A stretch of 10,126 nt of DNA from Patescibacteria group bacterium (GTDB taxonomy: Bacteria; Patescibacteriota; Patescibacteriia; Patescibacteriales; GWC2-42-12): the NCBI GenBank assembly GCA_018817545.1, contig JAHITL010000004.1:1-10126 (forward strand), in the 5' to 3' direction. Below are positions 6,004 to 10,126 of the stretch, in pieces; positions within the stretch are counted from its first letter, which is position 1; every line of letters begins with the position of its first letter. The notes beneath the pieces were generated by a model, which was not told the origin of the DNA, searched no databases, and saw only the letters and a program-made list of their open reading frames with translations. A program made the translations under genes and the position numbers.

Positions 6004-7422
6004 TTATAAACTTTCTACATTAACTCCAAAACTCCAATCAATTTCTTTATAACTATGTAATAATTTATTAATATAATCTTTTAATTGATCATATTTTTCT
6101 TGAGTAGAAGCTTCAAATTTTATTGTTAAATAAGGCCCATTTTGAGAATAACGGATAACTATCATAGAGTCTGATAAGTTCATGCGAACACCATCTCCTG
6201 TGCGTTCATCATCAATTATTTCAGCTTGATTGAAATCTGTTCTTAATTTTTCAGCAATTTTTACCATTAAACCAACTTTAATTTCATCAGCGCATCCAAT
6301 TTTAATTTCAGGACTTGAAATATATTTTGGTAAAGCGTCAATAATGTCAGCCAAAGTCTGATTAGTTTTTTCTAAATAACTTAATAATCTCACTGTTGAA
6401 TATAAACCATCGTCATGATTATAAAAATCTTCTGAAAAGAAAAAATGACCAGATAATTCTCCAATAAAAGCAGCTTTAATCTCTTGATTTTTCTTTTTTA
6501 AAAATGAATGCCCAGTTCGCCACATAAACGGTTGTCCTCCATATTTTTTTATAGTATCAGATACTACTTTAGAGCATAAAGTATTAAACATAATTTTAGA
6601 ATTTGGATGATTATCTAAAACATCAATAGCAAACAATGCAAGTAAAACATCATTCCAAATAATTCTTCCTAAATTATCAACTATACCAATTCTATCGCCA
6701 TCAGTATCATAAGAAAAACCTACATCAGCTTTTGTTTCTAATACTTTTTGACTTAATCTTTTTGCAACAATATTTTCAGTCGGATCAGGAGTTCCCATTG
6801 GAAAAGATGGGTCTATCTCACAATTATTTTCTATAACTTCACAATCAAATCGTCGTAAAAATTCTGGCGCAATTACGCCAGCAGTAGCACAACTAGCGTC
6901 AATAACTATTTTAAATTTTTTAGTTAAAGGTAGACGTTTTAAAATATCATTAAAATAGTCCTGTTTAATATCTATTATTTTATTTTTACCTAATTTTTCA
7001 CTAGGCTCAAAATTTTCCTGTTCTGCTATTTGACGCAATTTTTGAATACCTTCGGCAACTAATGTTTCAGAAAAATCTATAGCAAATTTAAAGCCATTAT
7101 ATTCAGCTGGATTATGTGAAGCTGTAACAAAAACACCGCCTTTAATATTTAAATAATATTGTGCCCAATAAAAAGTACCAACTAAATTCATCCCTATATC
7201 AACAGTATCAATACCAACCCAATTTAAACCTTTAATCATCGCTACTGAATATTCTGGGCTAGTAAAACGACAATCTCTACTTAAAATAGCTTTGTTAATA
7301 TTATGATTTTTTAAATAAGTACCATAAGCTTTTCCTAAATGTTCAACAATCTCAAGTGTTAAATCTTTATCAACAATGCCTCTTAAATCATAGCCACGAA
7401 AAATATTTGGATTAATTTTCAT
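6004..7422 (-). CDS. Phosphomannomutase/phosphoglucomutase (alpha-D-phosphohexomutase family)
   Basis: This cytosolic enzyme interconverts hexose 6-phosphate and 1-phosphate through a phosphoserine, feeding nucleotide-sugar and glycan synthesis. The 472 residues show all four domains: N-terminal NPNIFRGYDLRGIV (4-17); the active-site loop TASHNP with phosphoserine S102 (100-105); the Mg2+ loop DTDGDR with D239, D241 and D243 (239-244); and the sugar loop GELSGHFFF with E322 (321-329). The C-terminal phosphate loop is RYSQNGPYLTIKFEA (424-438), where the family usually has R-x-S-N-T-x-P; R424, S426 and P430 are kept and the N-T pair is Q-N. Length and layout match the AlgC-type dual phosphomannomutase/phosphoglucomutase, but sequence alone does not settle glucose versus mannose preference. 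It lies downstream of trpS with a 92 nt gap and is bracketed by two solitary repeat arms. No Shine-Dalgarno is visible. Confidence 0.95.
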   Translation of the reverse strand: MKINPNIFRGYDLRGIVDKDLTLEIVEHLGKAYGTYLKNHNINKAILSRDCRFTSPEYSVAMIKGLNWVGIDTVDIGMNLVGTFYWAQYYLNIKGGVFVTASHNPAEYNGFKFAIDFSETLVAEGIQKLRQIAEQENFEPSEKLGKNKIIDIKQDYFNDILKRLPLTKKFKIVIDASCATAGVIAPEFLRRFDCEVIENNCEIDPSFPMGTPDPTENIVAKRLSQKVLETKADVGFSYDTDGDRIGIVDNLGRIIWNDVLLALFAIDVLDNHPNSKIMFNTLCSKVVSDTIKKYGGQPFMWRTGHSFLKKKNQEIKAAFIGELSGHFFFSEDFYNHDDGLYSTVRLLSYLEKTNQTLADIIDALPKYISSPEIKIGCADEIKVGLMVKIAEKLRTDFNQAEIIDDERTGDGVRMNLSDSMIVIRYSQNGPYLTIKFEASTQEKYDQLKDYINKLLHSYKEIDWSFGVNVESL

Positions 7423-7462
7423 AAAAATTGTGTTAAAATTAATTAATTAAAAAAATAACAGT

Positions 7463-7479
7463 GAGTCTGTCGCCGAATA
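7463..7479. repeat. Solitary left arm of the palindromic repeat
   Basis: This 17-nt segment matches the left arm GGGTCTGTCGCCGAATA with one change (G to A at 7464). No right arm follows; the next bases are AT-rich. It lies between the trpS stop and the mutase start. With 5973-5990 it brackets the mutase gene, but the two arms face outward, opposite to an intact hairpin. Confidence 0.8.
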
Positions 7480-7514
7480 AATTTCAAATTAGAATTTTAG
7501 AATTTATTTAAAAA

Positions 7515-8504
7515 TTATAATAATCCTAATTTTTCTTTAACATTTTTTAAGGCTTTAAAAGCAATTGGCTCAACGAGTTTACTTCCTTGTTGTAAAATTT
7601 CTCTAATATCATTATCTTTGAAGCTATAATATTTTTTTTGAAATTGTGAAAGAAAATTTCCAACTATTTCTGCTAAATCTTTTTTAAAAACACCATATCC
7701 TTTGTCTTGATATTTTATTTCTAGCTCTTCAATACTTTTATTTGATAATAAAGAATAAATAGTTAATAAATTAGAAATAGCTGGTTTAGCTTTTTTATCA
7801 TATTTAATTTCTGAACCAGAGTCAGTCACTGCCCTGGTGATTTTTTTAGTAGCTACAATCGGATCATCAGTTAAAGCAATATAATTAGCGACGCTAGTTG
7901 CGCTTTTACTCATTTTTTTTGTTGGATCATCCAATCCCATAATACGCGCGCCTATTTTTTTAATCATTACTTCTGGAATTTTAAAAGTTTCACCAAATTG
8001 ATTATTAAATCTTTGAGCAAGAGTACGAGCCAATTCAACATGTTGAGCCTGATCTTCGCCAACAGGAACAATGTCTGTATTATAAAGCAAAATGTCAGCA
8101 GCCATTAAAACAGGATAATCATATAAACCAACACTTACAGTCTCTTTATTTTTCTCAGCCTTCTCTTTAAACTGAGTCATTCTATTTAAATCCGTCATAT
8201 AAGCAACGCAATTTAAAATCCATGCTAATTCAGTATGCGCGCTAATGTCTGATTGTTGAAAAATTATAGACTTGTCTGGATTAATTCCGCTAGCTAAATA
8301 AATTTTTACTACATCCAAAATTTGTTGACTAAACTTTTTAGGGTCTTGCTTGACTGTAATTGCATGATAATCAACCACACAAAAAATACAATTATATTGA
8401 TTTTGCATTTCAACCCATTGAACAATCGCTCCTAAATAATTACCAATATGAAGAATTCCACTTGGCTGAACTCCTGAAAAAATTGTTTTTTTATTATTTA
8501 TCAT
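7515..8504 (-). CDS. trpS: Tryptophanyl-tRNA synthetase
   Basis: This class Ic aminoacyl-tRNA synthetase charges tRNA-Trp with tryptophan using ATP and is essential for translation. The 329 residues are typical of bacterial TrpRS. The N-terminal FSGVQPSGILHIGNYLGA (9-26) carries the HIGH-class motif as HIGN (19-22). It is followed by VVDYHAIT (43-50), DYPVLMAADILLY with D137 in the tryptophan pocket region (129-141), VGEDQAQHVELAR (148-160) and the KMSKS loop (197-201). The ATG is preceded by AAGG with 8 nt spacing (8513-8516), one of the few plausible Shine-Dalgarno sites in the window. The start lies 2 nt after the stop of the small upstream gene, so the two are very likely cotranscribed from the promoter near 8790. 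The 3' end overlaps an AT repeat word also found at 571-586. Confidence 0.98.
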   Translation of the reverse strand: MINNKKTIFSGVQPSGILHIGNYLGAIVQWVEMQNQYNCIFCVVDYHAITVKQDPKKFSQQILDVVKIYLASGINPDKSIIFQQSDISAHTELAWILNCVAYMTDLNRMTQFKEKAEKNKETVSVGLYDYPVLMAADILLYNTDIVPVGEDQAQHVELARTLAQRFNNQFGETFKIPEVMIKKIGARIMGLDDPTKKMSKSATSVANYIALTDDPIVATKKITRAVTDSGSEIKYDKKAKPAISNLLTIYSLLSNKSIEELEIKYQDKGYGVFKKDLAEIVGNFLSQFQKKYYSFKDNDIREILQQGSKLVEPIAFKALKNVKEKLGLL

Positions 8505-8506
8505 AT

Positions 8507-8752
8507 TTAATGCCTTGTTTTTTGTTCTATTATAAGAGCAATTCTTTTTTGTAATTCTTGTGATAAAAATTTTATATCTTCAAGCAATCTTTTTATTTTA
8601 GCTTTATCTTTTTCTGGGGCTTCTTTTAATAAGTCATAAACAGCTTCATCATGAAACAATAAGTCTCTTATTGCTTCTATAGTTTTTTCTATATCTTCTC
8701 TAAATTCTAGCTTTTCTTCTAATGATATTAAAAGCTCTTTAAATTTTTCCAT
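8507..8752 (-). CDS. Small helical protein of unknown function, cotranscribed with trpS
   Basis: I do not recognise this 81-residue protein. It is rich in E, K, L and I with heptad-like spacing (FKELLISLEEKLEFREDIEK, then IKRLLEDIKFLSQELQK). It is predicted to be almost all helix, perhaps a helical hairpin broken near HDEAVYDLLKEAPEKD (residues 34-49). It has no signal peptide, membrane segment or cysteine. It is likely to be a real gene: its stop is 2 nt from the trpS ATG and a good promoter lies just upstream. A structural or RNA-binding accessory role is possible, but nothing in the sequence shows it. No Shine-Dalgarno is clear. Confidence 0.75.
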   Translation of the reverse strand: MEKFKELLISLEEKLEFREDIEKTIEAIRDLLFHDEAVYDLLKEAPEKDKAKIKRLLEDIKFLSQELQKRIALIIEQKTRH

Positions 8753-8784
8753 ATAATTTTTATTAAAATCTAACTTATGCTAGC

Positions 8785-8813
8785 ATTATAAGAGTTAATC
8801 AAAAATAATTCAA
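8785..8813 (-). promoter_or_regulatory. Sigma70-type promoter of the small gene-trpS operon
   Basis: On the minus strand the -35 TTGAAT (8813-8808), a 17-nt spacer and a perfect -10 TATAAT (8790-8785) lie upstream of the 81-residue gene. Transcription would start near 8778, leaving a leader of about 26 nt. A perfect 10-bp palindrome, ATGCTAGCAT (8777-8786), overlaps the -10 edge and start site and could be an operator. The divergent GH1 gene starts about 65 nt from the -35 box. Confidence 0.75.
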
Positions 8814-8831
8814 GCCAACAATAAACTTTTG

Positions 8832-8867
8832 ACTTTACAGACTTTATGAACTTTACAGACTTTATAA
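8832..8867. repeat. Two tandem 18-bp repeats upstream of the GH1 gene
   Basis: Two adjacent copies, ACTTTACAGACTTTATGA (8832-8849) and ACTTTACAGACTTTATAA (8850-8867), differ by one base. Each also contains internal ACTTTA-like repetition. They end 10 nt before the GH1 ATG, where promoter and leader sequence is expected. A TATAAA at 8863-8868 could be a -10 box, but no -35 lies at normal spacing. They may be regulator sites or a slippage-prone minisatellite. Confidence 0.8.
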
Positions 8868-8877
8868 ACTTATTTTT

Positions 8878-10104
8878 ATGAATAAAAAAATATTAAAATT
8901 TCCTAAAAATTTTCTTTGGGGTGTTTCAACCTCAGCTTATCAGATTGAAGGTGGAATTACTAATGATTGGAGTAAATGGGAAAACAGTGAATTAAGAATA
9001 AAAAAATTAAAATCAGAAAATAAAAATCCTAAAGACTTTATTTGCGGACAAGCTTGCGATTCATATAATAAATATGAAGAAGATTTAAATTTAACTCAAA
9101 ATCTTAATTGCAAAGCATTTCGTATGGGAATTGAATGGACTAGAATTGAACCGACAAAAGGTCAATTTAATTTAAATGAAATTGAACATTACAAAAAAGT
9201 ATTACAAGAAGCAAAAAAAAGAAATTTACAAATAGTTTTAACATTATGGCATTGGACAAATCCAATTTGGCTAGCTCAAGAAGGAGGTTGGGCAAATAAA
9301 AAAACAATTAATTATTTTATTAATTATGTTGAATTAATTGTTAAAGAATTAGGAAAATATGTTGATTTTTGGATTACTCTTAATGAACCAATGGTACATA
9401 TTAATCATGGTTATATATCTGGTAAATTTCCTCCAAACAAAAAAAATAATTTATTAAGCGCATATTTTGCTTATAAAAATTTAATCAAAGCTCATAAATT
9501 AGCTTACAAAAAAATCCATCAACTTTTACCAAATAGCAAAGTAAGTTTTACATCACTTACAAATTATTTTGAACCAAATAACCCAATCAATCCCCTTGAT
9601 TGTTTAATTGTAAATATAGCTAAATATTTTCAACATCAAAAATTTTTTAATCAAACAGCTCAACATTTAGATTTTATAGCTCTTGATTATTATTTTCACA
9701 ATCGTTTAAGTTGGCATTCTCCATTTCAAAAAAATTTAAATAAAAAAACAACCGATCTTGGTTGGGAGATTTATCCAAAAGGCATTTATTATATTTTAAA
9801 ATATTCAAACAAATTTAAAAAACCAATTTATATTATGGAGAATGGAATTGCTGATGCCAATGATAAACAGAGAGCTAAATTTATTATTAATCATTTAAAA
9901 TATGTTCATAAAGCAATTAATCAAGGAATTGATGTTCGTGGATATTTTTACTGGTCACTTTTTGATAATTTTGAATGGGCAGACGGCTGGGCGCCAAAAT
10001 TTGGTCTATATACTATTGATAAAAAAACTTTTAAGCGCGCTGCTCGTCCAAGCGCTAAAATTTATGCGGAGATTTGCAAAAATAATTTAATTGAAGTAAA
10101 CTAA
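8878..10104 (+). CDS. Glycoside hydrolase family 1 beta-glucosidase (compact, cytoplasmic)
   Basis: This is a retaining beta-glycosidase of the TIM-barrel GH1 family, expected to release sugars from beta-glucosides or related disaccharides. The N-terminus FPKNFLWGVSTSAYQIEGG (8-26) is canonical and fixes the start; Q22 is the sugar-binding Gln. Other landmarks are FRMGIEWTRIEP (81-92), LTLWHW with H125 (121-126), TLNEP with the acid/base E170 (167-171), FIALDYY (266-272), IMENG with the nucleophile E321 (319-323) and WSLFDNFEWADGW (359-371). The E367-W368 pair is typical of enzymes acting on non-phosphorylated sugars rather than 6-phospho-beta-glucosidases. At 408 residues it is shorter than the usual 440-470, so some surface loops must be reduced. 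There is no signal peptide. It is the only plus-strand gene here, divergent from the trpS operon, with tandem repeats in front and no clear Shine-Dalgarno. Confidence 0.96.
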   Translation: MNKKILKFPKNFLWGVSTSAYQIEGGITNDWSKWENSELRIKKLKSENKNPKDFICGQACDSYNKYEEDLNLTQNLNCKAFRMGIEWTRIEPTKGQFNLNEIEHYKKVLQEAKKRNLQIVLTLWHWTNPIWLAQEGGWANKKTINYFINYVELIVKELGKYVDFWITLNEPMVHINHGYISGKFPPNKKNNLLSAYFAYKNLIKAHKLAYKKIHQLLPNSKVSFTSLTNYFEPNNPINPLDCLIVNIAKYFQHQKFFNQTAQHLDFIALDYYFHNRLSWHSPFQKNLNKKTTDLGWEIYPKGIYYILKYSNKFKKPIYIMENGIADANDKQRAKFIINHLKYVHKAINQGIDVRGYFYWSLFDNFEWADGWAPKFGLYTIDKKTFKRAARPSAKIYAEICKNNLIEVN

Positions 10105-10126
10105 AAAATACTTTATAATAATTAAA

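Noticed and set aside
4729..6009. Plus-strand ORFs opposite elp3 (4729-4950 and 5680-6009)
   Set aside because: They are antisense to a complete Elp3 with all its motifs and have no credible start context or domain.
1964..7479. CRISPR array
   Set aside because: The repeats are palindromic, kilobases apart, separated by whole genes and without regular spacers or cas genes.
5973..7479. Mutase gene inserted into one palindrome
   Set aside because: The arms face outward. Splitting one palindrome would leave the left arm on the left and the right arm on the right.
8360..8554. Plus-strand ORF across the trpS start
   Set aside because: It is a shadow of trpS and the small gene; the composition is F/Y/L-rich, as expected from the reverse of AT-rich coding DNA.
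9902..10090. Second-frame ORF within the GH1 gene
   Set aside because: It is out of frame within the conserved GH1 C-terminal region and has no independent support.

Overview
This is an AT-rich window of ordinary bacterial gene organisation. It uses the standard code: the AbiEi gene ends in TGA and tryptophans are TGG. Most starts have no clear Shine-Dalgarno. The archaeal-like Elp3, the serine hydroxymethyltransferase and mutase sequence styles, the small all-helical protein beside trpS, the AT-rich repeats between genes and the palindromic interspersed repeats together suggest a Candidate Phyla Radiation (Patescibacteria, Parcubacteria-like) genome. That placement is inference from sequence style, not a database match.

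Layout, left to right. Positions 1-479 hold the N-terminal part of FolD (minus strand, cut by the window edge). Upstream of it, also minus, is glyA (639-1877). The two make a one-carbon pair: GlyA loads tetrahydrofolate with a methylene group and FolD oxidises it to 10-formyl-THF. Next is a two-gene AbiE-type toxin-antitoxin cassette on the minus strand: AbiEi antitoxin/regulator (3421-4029), overlapping by 4 bp an AbiEii nucleotidyltransferase toxin (2141-3424). It has its own near-consensus sigma70 promoter with repeated GTCAA/TTGAC half-sites. Then come elp3 (4275-5912, wobble-uridine tRNA modification), a phosphomannomutase/phosphoglucomutase (6004-7422), trpS (7515-8504) and a small helical protein of unknown function (8507-8752) that shares a promoter with trpS. 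On the plus strand, diverging from that promoter, is a cytoplasmic GH1 beta-glucosidase (8878-10104). No stretch longer than 300 bases lacks a gene.

The most interesting structure lies between the genes. A palindromic repeat with the arm GGGTCTGTCGCCGAATA occurs as two intact hairpins (1964-2000 and 4159-4208) that bracket the toxin-antitoxin cassette. Two solitary, slightly decayed arms (5973-5990 and 7463-7479) bracket the mutase gene. Inside the intact hairpins, an imperfect 33-34 nt direct repeat (2099-2132 and 4111-4143) encloses the cassette together with its promoter. In most parts the cassette looks less AT-biased than elp3 or the mutase. The picture fits a defence/stabilisation module inserted at, or moved through, a repeat-marked intergenic site between housekeeping genes.

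No tRNA, rRNA, CRISPR array, transposase or recognisable riboswitch was seen.
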